A stretch of 64,000 nucleotides of DNA from Bacillota bacterium (GTDB taxonomy: Bacteria; Bacillota; Clostridia; Acetivibrionales; DTU013), in NCBI GenBank assembly GCA_023418915.1, contig JAEZYU010000109.1, forward strand, positions 62,001 to 126,000, written 5' to 3'. Position 1 is the stretch's first letter; every line of letters begins with the position of its first letter. Position numbers and translations under genes: made by a program. Below the pieces are notes generated by a model that saw only the letters and a list, made by a program, of their open reading frames with translations, did no database searches and had not been told where the DNA came from. This document shows, piece by piece, positions 43,049 to 53,314 of this stretch.

Positions 43049-44359
43049 ATGAAAACAATTAAGCTGATATTTATTCTGGCAATAGCGTTCTCACTCCTTC
43101 TGAACGGCTGCGTAGCTTCTAATGACAGCGACGCTTCAGATCCTTCAAGCAATAATGGGCATGATACAGGCAGTCAGAACGGAAACAATGCAGCAGAGGA
43201 TGATGGAAATGACATCCCGAATGATAATGAATCCGGGAATATTGGGCAGCCTGATGATGATGAAAGAATCAAAAACATGATTAGCAATATGGGCCTGCAT
43301 GAAAAAATAGGTCAAATGTTCATGATCGGCATTGAAGAAACTGCAATGAACGATGATCTGGAAAATTATATCAAAGAAAGATTTCCCGGTGGGAGCATTC
43401 TGTTTGGACGAAATTCACAAGATCCTGATCAGCTTCTTGAATTGATTAATTCCTTGAAAAAAGTAAATTCTGGAAGGATACCGCTGTTTGTTTCAGTGGA
43501 CGAAGAGGGAGGGAGCGTCAGCAGGATGCCGTCTCAGCTGCACGAGCTGCCGTCTGCATGGTCGATAGGAGAGCTGGACGACGATTTGCCAGCATATGAA
43601 CTGGGCAGTCTTCTGGCTCAGAAGATCGAGATTTTCGGCTTTAATATGGACTTTGCACCTGTGCTTGATATATGGAGTAATCCGAAAAATACTGTGATAG
43701 GGGAAAGAGCATTCGGAACTACTGCTGAGATTGTCAGCCGTCACGGTATACCGTTGATGAAGGGTATCCGAGAAAATGGAGTAATACCTGTGGTAAAGCA
43801 CTTTCCGGGTCATGGAGACACAGAGACGGATTCTCACGTTGGTCTGCCCGCAGTCAGTCACGATATCGAAAGTTTGAACGGCTTTGAACTTGTTCCATTT
43901 AAAAAAGCAATTGAAGAAAATGCGGATGCTGTAATGATTGCGCATATACTGATGAACAGAATAGACCCGAAAAACCCGGCGTCTCTCTCGGAAACCGTAA
44001 TAAGCAAGCTACTCAGAGAGGAAATGGGCTTTGAAGGCGTAGTGATCACCGATGATATGACAATGGGAGCGATAACAAAAAACTATGATATCGGAGAAGC
44101 TGCTGTCAGATCGATTATAGCCGGAAGTGATATTATTCTGGTTTGCCACGGCTACGACAAACAGGCTGAGGCCATCGATGCTGTAAGACAGTCTGTCGAA
44201 TCAGGTCTTATTGATCAAGGAAGGATAGATAAAAGCGTAGCCAGGATTTTAAAGTTAAAGGATAAATATGGTTTGACGGATGAAGCTGTTGATTATGCGG
44301 ATGTGGACGTAATTAATGAAAAAATTGATGGGTTTTTGTCACAATGGTATAATAGATGA
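43049..44359 (+). CDS. Glycoside hydrolase family 3 lipoprotein, NagZ-like beta-N-acetylhexosaminidase
   Basis: The 436-residue protein has a lipobox (LLLNGC, Cys about residue 24), an Asn/Asp/Gly/Ser-rich linker (about 25-70) and a GH3 domain. Motifs: VSVDEEGGSVSRMPSQL, VVKHFPGHGDTETDSHVGLP with the NagZ-type Asp-His catalytic loop, and GVVITDDMTMGAI with the nucleophile aspartate. NagZ enzymes remove N-acetylglucosamine from cell-wall fragments; here the enzyme is anchored outside the membrane, as in Bacillus NagZ. The ribosome-binding site before ATG 43049 is weak (GGATGATG). Confidence 0.92.
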   Translation: MKTIKLIFILAIAFSLLLNGCVASNDSDASDPSSNNGHDTGSQNGNNAAEDDGNDIPNDNESGNIGQPDDDERIKNMISNMGLHEKIGQMFMIGIEETAMNDDLENYIKERFPGGSILFGRNSQDPDQLLELINSLKKVNSGRIPLFVSVDEEGGSVSRMPSQLHELPSAWSIGELDDDLPAYELGSLLAQKIEIFGFNMDFAPVLDIWSNPKNTVIGERAFGTTAEIVSRHGIPLMKGIRENGVIPVVKHFPGHGDTETDSHVGLPAVSHDIESLNGFELVPFKKAIEENADAVMIAHILMNRIDPKNPASLSETVISKLLREEMGFEGVVITDDMTMGAITKNYDIGEAAVRSIIAGSDIILVCHGYDKQAEAIDAVRQSVESGLIDQGRIDKSVARILKLKDKYGLTDEAVDYADVDVINEKIDGFLSQWYNR

Positions 44360-44402
44360 GGAGATTATTCCTTTACCGTAAGAATGGAGGAAGAAACTAA
44401 AG

Positions 44403-45812
44403 TTGAGTACTAGGGAAAACATAATCGTCCCTGATGAAGAAATGATCAGACAGGAAGCGTTCATACACTCCGTTAGGGAATTGAATCCGCAAGCCGATAA
44501 AAAGTATACTATCAGCACCTTCGGCTGTCAGATGAACGAGAACGATTCTGAAAAGCTGGCGGGAATGCTTGAATCAATGGGATATAACCGTACGGACAAA
44601 ACGGAAGACAGCGATTTGATACTATTCAATACATGCTGCGTCAGAGAAAATGCTGAACTCAAGGTTTACGGCCATCTCGGTGCACTAAAGGCACTGAAAT
44701 CCCGCAAGCCTGAGATGATTATTGCTGTTTGCGGATGCATGATGCAGCAGAAGGATGTCGTAGAGCACATACTAAAAAAATTCAGGCATGTTGATCTGAT
44801 TTTTGGTACACACAATCTTCATAAGCTCCCTGAGCTCTTGTACAAAGCGGCCAGCAGTGAAAAAGCAATTGCTGATGTCAGTTCATCAGACGGGTATATA
44901 GCAGAGGGCGTACCTATCAGGCGGGAGCATGGAGTTAAGGCCTGGCTGACCATTATGTACGGCTGCAACAATTTTTGCTCCTATTGCATAGTGCCGTATG
45001 TCAGAGGACGGGAAAGAAGCCGAAGGCGTTCTGATATACTTGATGAAGCAAAGCTTCTTGGACATCAGGGGTATAAGGAAATAACCCTGCTTGGACAGAA
45101 TGTAAACTCCTACGGACTGGGTCTTGGGGATGGGACAAGCTTTGCAAAACTTCTTCGAAGCCTGGAAGATGCCGATGGCATAGAAAGAGTGCGTTTCATG
45201 ACCTCACATCCAAAGGATCTCTCAGAGGAATTAATATCTGCCATGGGAGACTGCTCCAAGGTCTGCGAGCACCTGCATCTGCCGGTGCAGGCCGGCAGTG
45301 ACAGGATACTTGCCGAGATGAACCGTAAATATACTCGTGAGCATTATTTTGGACTGGTTGACAGGTTAAGGAACCGGATTCCCGATATATCGCTCACTAC
45401 TGACATCATAGTCGGTTTCCCCGGCGAAACTGAAGAAGATTTTGAGCAGACGCTGGATCTGATCGAGAAAGTCAGATTTGACTATGTATACACCTTCCTT
45501 TATTCAAAACGCACAGGCACTCCGGCTGCAAAAAAAGCAGAACAGGTAAGTGAAGAGGTAATGAAAAGGAGATTCGACAGGCTTCTGGAGCTGCAGAATA
45601 TAATAGGGAAGGAAATAAACAAAAGGCTCCATGGAGTACAGACTGAGATACTGGTAGAAGGTCCAAGCAAGAACAATATCAATACCATGAGCGGCCGCAC
45701 CAGATCAAATAAGATCGTTAATTTCAAGGGAGGAGCTGATCTTACCGGCAGACTGCTGCAGGTCAGGATCGAAAATACTGGTACATGGTCACTTGAAGGC
45801 AGGTTGGTTTAA
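44403..45812 (+). CDS. miaB: tRNA-2-methylthio-N6-dimethylallyladenosine synthase MiaB
   Basis: This radical SAM methylthiotransferase adds a methylthio group to position A37 after MiaA has prenylated it. The 469 residues contain the N-terminal UPF0004 cluster (STFGCQMNENDSEKLAG, FNTCCVRENAE, AVCGCMMQQK), the radical SAM motif YGCNNFCSYCIVPYVRGRER and the C-terminal TRAM RNA-binding domain. The start is TTG 44403 behind GGAGGA. miaA lies further down the same gene block. Confidence 0.97.
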   Translation: MSTRENIIVPDEEMIRQEAFIHSVRELNPQADKKYTISTFGCQMNENDSEKLAGMLESMGYNRTDKTEDSDLILFNTCCVRENAELKVYGHLGALKALKSRKPEMIIAVCGCMMQQKDVVEHILKKFRHVDLIFGTHNLHKLPELLYKAASSEKAIADVSSSDGYIAEGVPIRREHGVKAWLTIMYGCNNFCSYCIVPYVRGRERSRRRSDILDEAKLLGHQGYKEITLLGQNVNSYGLGLGDGTSFAKLLRSLEDADGIERVRFMTSHPKDLSEELISAMGDCSKVCEHLHLPVQAGSDRILAEMNRKYTREHYFGLVDRLRNRIPDISLTTDIIVGFPGETEEDFEQTLDLIEKVRFDYVYTFLYSKRTGTPAAKKAEQVSEEVMKRRFDRLLELQNIIGKEINKRLHGVQTEILVEGPSKNNINTMSGRTRSNKIVNFKGGADLTGRLLQVRIENTGTWSLEGRLV

Positions 45813-45900
45813 CAGGCTCATCATATGCAACACAGCTGAGTCATATTGATTTTGGAATGTAATGCAAGCTGAACTATAGAAAAAGATATTTGGGGGCGTA

Positions 45901-46290
45901 ATGATGGAAGTATTGATAAAAGCAAAAGAATTAGGTGAGCTGCTGGCTGAATCGCCGGTATTAAAAAGGCTGAAAAGCGCAGAGACAGCATTGGAAAATG
46001 ATGAACATGGAATGACACTGCTGGAGGATCAAAGACTGCTTCAGATAGAGCTGATAAAAGCTGCTCGGGAAAAGAATACCGAGGTAGACCTCAATGGTAT
46101 CAAGGAAATGCTTGTAGATAAACAGAGAGAAATCGACGAGTATTCCCTGACTCATGAATATATGGAAGCAAAAAAAGAATTTGACGCTTTGATGAAAAAT
46201 ATTAACGATATAATAACACATGCTGTCACAGGTGAGGAGTGTTCACCTTCCCAATGCGCTTCCTGCGACGGATGCAGCTCACATCAGTAA
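45901..46290 (+). CDS. YlbF-family regulator with a C-terminal cysteine cluster
   Basis: The 129-residue helical protein matches the YlbF/YmcA family: KAKELGELLAESPVLKRLK, DQRLLQIELIKAAREKN and EYMEAKKEFDALMKNINDII. In Bacillus, YlbF with YmcA and YaaT forms the Y-complex that works with RNase Y in mRNA maturation and affects sporulation and competence. The tail CSPSQCASCDGC is a C-x4-C-x2-C-x2-C cluster that could bind iron-sulfur, as the Y-complex does. The start may be the first or second of two adjacent ATG codons. Confidence 0.85.
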   Translation: MMEVLIKAKELGELLAESPVLKRLKSAETALENDEHGMTLLEDQRLLQIELIKAAREKNTEVDLNGIKEMLVDKQREIDEYSLTHEYMEAKKEFDALMKNINDIITHAVTGEECSPSQCASCDGCSSHQ

Positions 46291-46314
46291 AAACATAAAG
46301 TGAGGTCGGTATTT

Positions 46315-48930
46315 GTGCCTGTAACACCAATGATGCAGCAATACCTGGACATTAAAGAGCAGTATAAGGACTGTATACTCATGTTCAGGCTTGGCGATTT
46401 TTATGAAATGTTTTTCGATGATGCCTCTCTGGCGTCAAGGGAATTGGAAATCACACTGACCGGACGCGACTGCGGTCTCGAGGAGAGAGCTCCGATGTGC
46501 GGAGTACCTTTCCATGCGGTGGATGGATATATATCACGTCTTATACAAAAGGGCTATAAGGTAGCCATCTGTGAACAGACTGAAGATCCGGCGCTGGCTA
46601 AGGGTATTGTCAGACGCGAGGTGATAAGGGTTGTCACACCGGGAACTGTCACTGATACTTCAATGCTCGATGAGAAGAAAAACAATTATCTTGTTTCAAT
46701 ATATGCAAAGGGCCAAATGTTCGGTTTTGCCGCAGTGGATGTATCTACAGGATATTTTTCCACCACAAGGATCACGTGGGGAAACACACTAAACAAGCTC
46801 CTTGATGAAATCGCCAAATATTCGCCGTCGGAGATAATAACAAATCAATCATTTTATCAGTCGCAGCACTATATGCAGCAACTGAAAAACAGGTTCAATG
46901 CATATATCTCATCGCTGGATGACCAGTACTACGACGAGTGCTTCTGCCGTGAACTGCTTTACCAAAGGCTCTGTTCAGAGCCGCTTCCGGAGGAAAACAG
47001 CGAACTGTGCATCAATGCAAGCGGTGCATTGATGAGTTATCTTGAACAGACCCAAAAAGTGAGCCTTGGACATATTCAGCAAATAATCCCATACACACTT
47101 GAAGAGTATATGATTATTGACATAGCTACCAGAAGGAATCTGGAGCTCACTGAAACCATGCGTGAAAAGGCTCGTAAAGGAACTTTACTGTGGGTATTGG
47201 ACAAAACGATGACATCGATGGGTGCAAGGACACTCAGAAGGTGGGTGGAGCAGCCTCTTGTCAATACCGGTGACATAAATGAACGCCTTATGGCAGTAGC
47301 TGAGCTGAAAGACAGATACATGGTCCGAATGGAGCTGCGGGAGCTTTTTAAAAGAGTATACGATATTGAGAGACTGATCAGCAGGATTGTTTTGGGCAGC
47401 GCAAACTGCAGGGATCTTACCGCTCTTAAAAACTCGCTGTGCCAGATTCCTTTTATCAAGGATATACTTGCTTCGTGCGACTCCGGTATGGTTTTAAAGT
47501 GCAATAGTCTGATGGATAAGCTTGATGATATCACAGAGCTTATCGAGTGCTCCATAGCCGATGATCCGCCTGTTTCAGTCAAAGAGGGCGGAATAATAAA
47601 GACAGGCTATGACGGCGAAGTCGACAGGCTTAGGAACGCCTCAGCCAATGGAAAGCAGTGGATAGCATCCCTTGAGTCACAGGAGCGTGAGAGGACAGGT
47701 ATTAAGAATCTTAAGATCGGCTATACAAAGGTATTCGGCTATTATCTGGAGGTAACTAAATCATATTTTCATTTAGTGCCTCAGGAGTACATAAGAAAGC
47801 AGACACTGACAAACTGTGAGAGGTATGTGACTCAGGAACTGAAGGAGATGGAGGAGACCATACTTGGAGCAGAAAACAAGGTTGTCGAGCTGGAGTATCA
47901 GATATTTACCAAAATAAGAGAAGAGATTTCGTCGCAAGCAGGAAGAATAAAGAAAACCGCCGCTTGCATATCTGATCTTGACGTGCTGTGTTCTCTGTCC
48001 GAGGTTTCAGACAGGGAGAATTACTGCTTACCTGTCGTCAATGATGACGGGGTGATAAATATTGAAGGCGGCAGGCACCCGGTAGTCGAAAAGATGCTGG
48101 AAACAGGCTCCTTTGTCCCGAACGACACGCTGCTTAATATGGATGAGAACAGACTGTCCATTATAACCGGTCCAAATATGGCAGGCAAATCAACCTATAT
48201 GAGACAGACAGCACTTATAGTGCTAATGGCGCAGTTAGGGAGCTTTGTGCCTGCTGACACAGCTGTCATCGGCATTGCAGACAGGATATTCACAAGGGTT
48301 GGAGCGTCTGACGACCTGGCAGCAGGCCAAAGTACTTTCATGGTCGAAATGTCAGAGGTCGCCGGGATTCTCGAGAATGCTACAACAAAAAGCCTGCTTA
48401 TTTTAGATGAGATAGGGAGGGGCACCAGTACATTCGACGGCCTCAGCATTGCCTGGTCGGTCATTGAGTACATCTCTGACATTGATAAGGTTGGAAGCAG
48501 GACATTGTTTGCTACACATTATCATGAACTCACAGAGCTTGAGGGAAAGCTTTCGGGGATCAAGAACTACTGTATAGCTGTAAAAGAAAGGGGAGACGAC
48601 ATTATTTTCCTCAGGAAAATAATCCGCGGAGGCGCTGATGGCAGCTATGGCATACAGGTGGCGAAGCTGGCAGGACTGCCGCTGTTTGTGACCGAAAGAG
48701 CAAAAGAGCTCCTTAAGGAATTGGAGGCCGCTGATATCAGCAAGCAGCGTGCAAGACGCAAAAAGGCAGCTCTGGAAGGCCAGGTCGAGTTTTTCATTCC
48801 TGACGGCAATGAGGACAGGTCTGAAAGGGAAGTACTTGAAGAGCTCAAATCAATCGACATATCTGCGATAACTCCTCTCGATGCGATGAATGTTTTGTAT
48901 AAGCTTCAGCAAAAGGCAAGAAAGGGCTAA
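46315..48930 (+). CDS. mutS: DNA mismatch repair protein MutS
   Basis: MutS recognises mismatched bases. The 871-residue protein has the N-terminal mismatch-binding motif RLGDFYEMFFDDA (with the Phe-x-Glu pair), core and clamp domains, and the ATPase: Walker A ITGPNMAGKSTYMRQTAL, Walker B LLILDEIGRGTSTFDGLS and LFATHYHELTELE. GTG 46315 with GAGGT eight bases before is the best start and gives the family N-terminus (M)PVTPMMQQYL; a GTG at 46300 is in frame too. mutL follows two bases after the stop. Confidence 0.98.
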   Translation: MPVTPMMQQYLDIKEQYKDCILMFRLGDFYEMFFDDASLASRELEITLTGRDCGLEERAPMCGVPFHAVDGYISRLIQKGYKVAICEQTEDPALAKGIVRREVIRVVTPGTVTDTSMLDEKKNNYLVSIYAKGQMFGFAAVDVSTGYFSTTRITWGNTLNKLLDEIAKYSPSEIITNQSFYQSQHYMQQLKNRFNAYISSLDDQYYDECFCRELLYQRLCSEPLPEENSELCINASGALMSYLEQTQKVSLGHIQQIIPYTLEEYMIIDIATRRNLELTETMREKARKGTLLWVLDKTMTSMGARTLRRWVEQPLVNTGDINERLMAVAELKDRYMVRMELRELFKRVYDIERLISRIVLGSANCRDLTALKNSLCQIPFIKDILASCDSGMVLKCNSLMDKLDDITELIECSIADDPPVSVKEGGIIKTGYDGEVDRLRNASANGKQWIASLESQERERTGIKNLKIGYTKVFGYYLEVTKSYFHLVPQEYIRKQTLTNCERYVTQELKEMEETILGAENKVVELEYQIFTKIREEISSQAGRIKKTAACISDLDVLCSLSEVSDRENYCLPVVNDDGVINIEGGRHPVVEKMLETGSFVPNDTLLNMDENRLSIITGPNMAGKSTYMRQTALIVLMAQLGSFVPADTAVIGIADRIFTRVGASDDLAAGQSTFMVEMSEVAGILENATTKSLLILDEIGRGTSTFDGLSIAWSVIEYISDIDKVGSRTLFATHYHELTELEGKLSGIKNYCIAVKERGDDIIFLRKIIRGGADGSYGIQVAKLAGLPLFVTERAKELLKELEAADISKQRARRKKAALEGQVEFFIPDGNEDRSEREVLEELKSIDISAITPLDAMNVLYKLQQKARKG

Positions 48931-48932
48931 AA

Positions 48933-51002
48933 ATGGGAAAGATCATAATCCTCGATGAAAGCACAGTCAACAGGATAGCAGCCGGCGAGGTGGCTGAAAG
49001 GCCGGCATCAGTAATTAAGGAGCTGGTGGAAAACTCCATAGATGCAGGTTCGTCAGTTATTAGTACCGAGATCCGAAATGGCGGCATATCCTTTATAAGG
49101 GTGATCGACAACGGTACCGGCATGCCTGCAGACGATGTGGAAATGGCTTTTGAACGCCATGCCACCAGCAAGATCAGAAGGGCTGACGACCTTGGCTCAA
49201 TCACCAGCATGGGCTTTCGCGGAGAGGCTTTAGCCAGCATAGCAGCTGTTTCCGAAGTACAACTGCTCACAAGAACCCGCGATTCTGTTCAGGGTGTATT
49301 CATAACGGTCAAAGGAGGATCGGTGATTGCGATCAAACCGGCCGGATGCCCTTCAGGTACGTCCATTACAGTAAGGGAATTGTTTTTCAACACTCCTGCC
49401 AGGTATAAGTTCCTGAAAAAGGATACAACAGAAGCTGGTTATATTACTGACATTCTCAGCAGAATAGCCTTATCCCATTCCGATATATCCTTCACTCTGG
49501 TCAATAACGGGAAAAAGGTTCTGCATACACCGGGAAATAGTGATCTGAAAAGCACTGTTTTCAGCATTTACGGGGCAGAGACTGCAAAACAGCTGCTGGA
49601 AGTCGATTATGCCGATGAGAACATCAAGATTACAGGCTTTGTGGGAAAGGCTGAAATATCTCGTTCAAACAGGACCCATCAATCGATCTATATAAATAAA
49701 AGATATATAAGGAACAAAACGATCACTTCCGCCATCGATAATGCTTATTCCACTTTCCTTATGAAGAACCGTTATCCCTTTATTCTGCTCAATATAAGCA
49801 TCAATCCTTTGAATGTGGATGTCAATGTACACCCGTCAAAAATGGAGGTCAAATTCTCCAATGAGCATCAAATATTCAGAGCTGTTTACCATGCGGTCAA
49901 CAATGCTCTACTGTCGCGTTCTTCCGTCAGGACGCTGCCAGGTTCATACAGTGTTGATGAAAACAACTATACCGAAGATATAGACAGTTACGGACCTGAC
50001 AAACGTTATGAAAACGGTAAGCATTCCAGTTCAGAATTCCGTTTCAGCGAAAAATCCTCGGGCAAGCCTTCATATACCCAGCAGGAGTTTGAATGGGTGA
50101 AGCGAGGTCTGGATGAGAAAAGAGAAGCTGCCATTTCTGGAAAAAAACTGGATGATTCTGCATTGGAAAAAATAGATGGCTCCATAGAGCAGCCATGTGG
50201 TGCTTCTGCTGTTGACGATATTGACATAAATGGGACCATTGAGTCATCTGACAAGTATGACAGTAACGAGCATACCGATAAGGAAATAATGATTTCAGAG
50301 AGTCATAACAGTACTTATTATCAGCTGTCTGCGGGGATTAACGAAGACAACAGGTGTTCTGAAAATGCATCTTTGCCTGTTGTATATGATGATAGAAGAA
50401 AGAATTCTCAGGAAACAGTATTATTTGATAATGCAAAGATCATCGGTCAGATATTTTCCACATACATACTTCTTGAAGGAGAAGATGAGGTGTTTCTTCT
50501 TGATCAGCATGCGGCTCATGAAAGGATAAGATACGAAAAGCTGAAAGATGCATATTGCAGAAATGAACCCTTTTCTCAGATGCTGATGTCAGTAATTAAT
50601 GTCGACCTTACAAGTTCTGAATATCAATTCGCAATGAGTGAAACCAAATTTTTTAATAAGCTTGGTTTTTCCTTTGAAAGCTTCGGTGAAAATTCACTTA
50701 TCCTTAGATCAGCACCGCTGATTGACGGAGATTTTGATATAAAGGGCGGTTTTCTTGATATTCTCGACTTCGTTATGAATGAAAGCAGCGGTGAAAAAAG
50801 CCTGATCGCAGATGAAGCACTATACAGAATGGCATGCCGTTCTGCTGTAAAGGCTCATAAAAAGCTTAATGACAAGGAGATAGACGCACTTTTAGCTGAA
50901 CTTTCATCCCTGGACAATCCATATACATGTCCACATGGGCGTCCTGCCATATTCAAATTAAGGCGTTATGATCTTGAAAAATTGTTCAAGCGAATAGTAT
51001 AA
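48933..51002 (+). CDS. mutL: DNA mismatch repair protein MutL
   Basis: The 689-residue protein has the GHKL ATPase (IAAGEVAERPASVIKELVEN, SIDAGSS, MGFRGEALASIA), a long poorly conserved linker (about 345-510), and the C-terminal endonuclease domain with DQHAAHERIRYEKL, the ACR motif CRSAVKAHKKL and CPHGRP. The intact DQHA-x2-E-x4-E means it nicks DNA itself, as expected in bacteria without MutH. Confidence 0.98.
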   Translation: MGKIIILDESTVNRIAAGEVAERPASVIKELVENSIDAGSSVISTEIRNGGISFIRVIDNGTGMPADDVEMAFERHATSKIRRADDLGSITSMGFRGEALASIAAVSEVQLLTRTRDSVQGVFITVKGGSVIAIKPAGCPSGTSITVRELFFNTPARYKFLKKDTTEAGYITDILSRIALSHSDISFTLVNNGKKVLHTPGNSDLKSTVFSIYGAETAKQLLEVDYADENIKITGFVGKAEISRSNRTHQSIYINKRYIRNKTITSAIDNAYSTFLMKNRYPFILLNISINPLNVDVNVHPSKMEVKFSNEHQIFRAVYHAVNNALLSRSSVRTLPGSYSVDENNYTEDIDSYGPDKRYENGKHSSSEFRFSEKSSGKPSYTQQEFEWVKRGLDEKREAAISGKKLDDSALEKIDGSIEQPCGASAVDDIDINGTIESSDKYDSNEHTDKEIMISESHNSTYYQLSAGINEDNRCSENASLPVVYDDRRKNSQETVLFDNAKIIGQIFSTYILLEGEDEVFLLDQHAAHERIRYEKLKDAYCRNEPFSQMLMSVINVDLTSSEYQFAMSETKFFNKLGFSFESFGENSLILRSAPLIDGDFDIKGGFLDILDFVMNESSGEKSLIADEALYRMACRSAVKAHKKLNDKEIDALLAELSSLDNPYTCPHGRPAIFKLRRYDLEKLFKRIV

Positions 51003-51053
51003 ACAGTTAACTACTGGTTACAATTGGTATGTAGAGAGGGGGTATGACTTTTA

Positions 51054-51998
51054 GTGGAACCTGTCATCGTGATAGCAGGTCCGACAGCATCCGGTAAAAC
51101 CGGATTGTCTATAGAGCTTGCCAAGCTTATTAATGGCAGTATCGTTTCTGCCGACTCCATGCAGATATACAGGCATATGGACATCGGTACCGCAAAGCCT
51201 GATGAAAAGGAAAGGGAAGGCATCAGGCACTACATGATCGATGAGGTGGATCCTGACGAAAATTACAGTGTGGCAAGATACTGCGAAAATGCACTGGAAT
51301 ATATATCAGCAATCATCCGGGACGGCGGCCGTCCAATAATTACAGGAGGTACTGGGCTTTATATCAATTCTCTTGTGTATAATATCAATTTTTCTGAGAC
51401 GATCTGTGATGAAGAACTGAGAGCTAAGCTTAAAAAAGAGGCGGAGGAGAAAGGCAACAGGCACCTGTATGAAAAGCTGCTAGAGTTGGATACGGAGGCA
51501 GCATCGAAGATTCATGAAAATGATGTCAAAAGAGTGATACGGGCAATAGAGGTTTATACCCACACTCAAAGACCTATTTCAGAGCATGTTAAGCTATCCA
51601 GGCTGGAACCGGCTCCGTACCGGTATATCGTTTTCGGACTGAACTGGGACAGAAAAAAGCTGTACAGGAGAATCGAAGAGCGGGTGGATAAAATGCTCGA
51701 GGCAGGATTGACAGATGAGGTAAAAAGGCTGATAGAAATGGGATATGACAAAGGTTCGACAGCAATGCAGGCGATAGGTTACAAGGAAATAGCAGGTTAT
51801 TTGAAAGGTGAATACTCTCTGGAGGAGGCTGTATATATTCTAAAAAGGGATACAAGGCGTTATGCAAAAAGGCAGTTGACCTGGTTCAGACGAATGCGGG
51901 AAATAAAATGGCTCGACATGGATGAAAACACTGACTTAAGGGATACTGCGGAAAAAATAATTCATGAGTGTATTGCAACGTTTGGAATAATCTTGTAG
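51054..51998 (+). CDS. miaA: tRNA dimethylallyltransferase MiaA
   Basis: MiaA prenylates A37 in tRNAs reading U-starting codons, providing the substrate of MiaB. The 314 residues have the P-loop VIAGPTASGKTGLSIEL, ADSMQIYRHMDIGTAKP, ITGGTGLYINSLVYN and RYAKRQLTWFR. The GTG start at 51054 lies 11 bases after GAGGGGG. miaA-hfq following mutSL is a very common order. Confidence 0.97.
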   Translation: MEPVIVIAGPTASGKTGLSIELAKLINGSIVSADSMQIYRHMDIGTAKPDEKEREGIRHYMIDEVDPDENYSVARYCENALEYISAIIRDGGRPIITGGTGLYINSLVYNINFSETICDEELRAKLKKEAEEKGNRHLYEKLLELDTEAASKIHENDVKRVIRAIEVYTHTQRPISEHVKLSRLEPAPYRYIVFGLNWDRKKLYRRIEERVDKMLEAGLTDEVKRLIEMGYDKGSTAMQAIGYKEIAGYLKGEYSLEEAVYILKRDTRRYAKRQLTWFRRMREIKWLDMDENTDLRDTAEKIIHECIATFGIIL

Positions 51999-52069
51999 AA
52001 TAAAAATGATTCTTACTTGATTGAAAATGGTCGGGGAGTAAGGATTATATCATTAAGGAGGATTATCAG

Positions 52070-52309
52070 GTGAACAAGTCTAACATTAATTTGCAGGATG
52101 TATTTCTGAATCAGGTCAGGAAAGAGCACATTGCCGTTACGATCTATCTTACCAATGGCTTTCAGCTTAAAGGCCTGGTAAAAGGCTTCGATAATTTCAC
52201 GGTCGTGCTTGATACCGACGGCAGACAGCAATTGGTATACAAGCATGCGATCTCCACTATCAGCCCGATGAAATTAGTCAACTTTATTTTCAACGATAAC
52301 AGGGAATAG
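52070..52309 (+). CDS. hfq: RNA chaperone Hfq
   Basis: The 79-residue Sm-like protein forms a hexamer that helps small RNAs pair with mRNAs. Visible are INLQDVFLNQVRKE (Sm1 start), VTIYLTNGFQLKGLVKGFDN, and the Hfq signature YKHAISTISP (Sm2). It starts at GTG 52070 after AAGGAGG. A strong bidirectional terminator separates it from the convergent lexA. Confidence 0.98.
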   Translation: MNKSNINLQDVFLNQVRKEHIAVTIYLTNGFQLKGLVKGFDNFTVVLDTDGRQQLVYKHAISTISPMKLVNFIFNDNRE

Positions 52310-52410
52310 AGTTGAATCCATAAATCTGTTTCTTTCTGTGACCGCTGCTAATATAACCCTGGCAAGTGGTGGGATTGAGCTGATAATGAACAGTGACATA
52401 CATCGAAAGA

Positions 52411-52452
52411 AAAAGAGACCTTACGCAACATATGTTCTGTAAGGTCTCTTTT
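52411..52452. terminator. Bidirectional terminator between hfq and lexA
   Basis: AAAAGAGACCTTAC and GTAAGGTCTCTTTT (52411-52424, 52439-52452) pair perfectly around a 14-base loop, with A's before and T's after. It ends both convergent genes. Confidence 0.9.
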
Positions 52453-52484
52453 TATGTTTTATTTAATAGGTAATTTTAATTTCA

Positions 52485-53132
52485 TCATAAACGTCTGAAA
52501 ACACCAATCACTTTTCCAAGTATCGAAAGGTCATCGCGCACAATTATGGGATCCATGTAACTGTTTTGAGGCTGCAGTCTGACATGATCCTTTTCTTTGT
52601 AAAAAGTCTTGACTGTAGCTTCATCTCCGATCAGTGCGACCACTATGTCACCATTGGCGGCTGTCGACTGCTGCTTTACCAATACCATATCCTTATCGAG
52701 AATACCTGCTTCGACCATACTGTCTCCCTGTACCTTAAGCATGAAAGCGGTAGAGTTCTGTACATAGTCAACAGGCAGCGGGAAGGTGTCTTCCACATTT
52801 TCCACCGCAAGTATCGGAAGGCCGGCTGTGACCTTGCCCACGATCGGGATATCAACGAGCTCTTTGCGCGAATAGTAATCCTTATTTGATTCATCTCTTC
52901 GGGATGTTTTGCTGGTTCCTCCGATAACCTTTAAAGCTCTTGGCTTTGTAGGGTCCTTCATAATCAATCCGTTCTTTTTCAGCTTTTCCAGATAGCCGTG
53001 TACGGTAGATGTGGATTTGAAGCCAACAGCACTGCAAATTTCGCGTACAGATGGCGGATATCCCTTTTCTTCGACCTGTTTATTAACGAAGTCTAGAATC
53101 TGCTGCTGTTTATCATTGAGTTTCTTATTCAT
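52485..53132 (-). CDS. lexA: SOS response repressor LexA
   Basis: The 215-residue repressor has an N-terminal winged helix (QQQILDFVNKQVEEKGYPPS, VREICSAVGFKSTSTVHGYL) that binds SOS boxes and a C-terminal self-cleaving S24 peptidase domain: KVTAGLPILAVE with the Ala-Gly cleavage site, KVQGDSMVEAGI with the serine, and DEATVKTFYKE with the lysine. It is divergent from yneA. Its promoter is 170 bases upstream, leaving a long untranslated leader. AAAGGGG precedes the ATG on the reverse strand. Confidence 0.97.
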   Translation of the reverse strand: MNKKLNDKQQQILDFVNKQVEEKGYPPSVREICSAVGFKSTSTVHGYLEKLKKNGLIMKDPTKPRALKVIGGTSKTSRRDESNKDYYSRKELVDIPIVGKVTAGLPILAVENVEDTFPLPVDYVQNSTAFMLKVQGDSMVEAGILDKDMVLVKQQSTAANGDIVVALIGDEATVKTFYKEKDHVRLQPQNSYMDPIIVRDDLSILGKVIGVFRRL

Positions 53133-53314
53133 GAATTACACCCCTTTAAACAACTTTTATCCGGAACCGTAACGCATCGTTCCATAATATTTCCTGCTTA
53201 ATCTTACTTATTATCCTGTTGTATTACTGTTATGTATATTAAACTGCGTATTTCAACTGTGCATTTTACGGTCTTGAGACACACTCATCATCTGCGTTGC
53301 AACCTGCTGAAATA

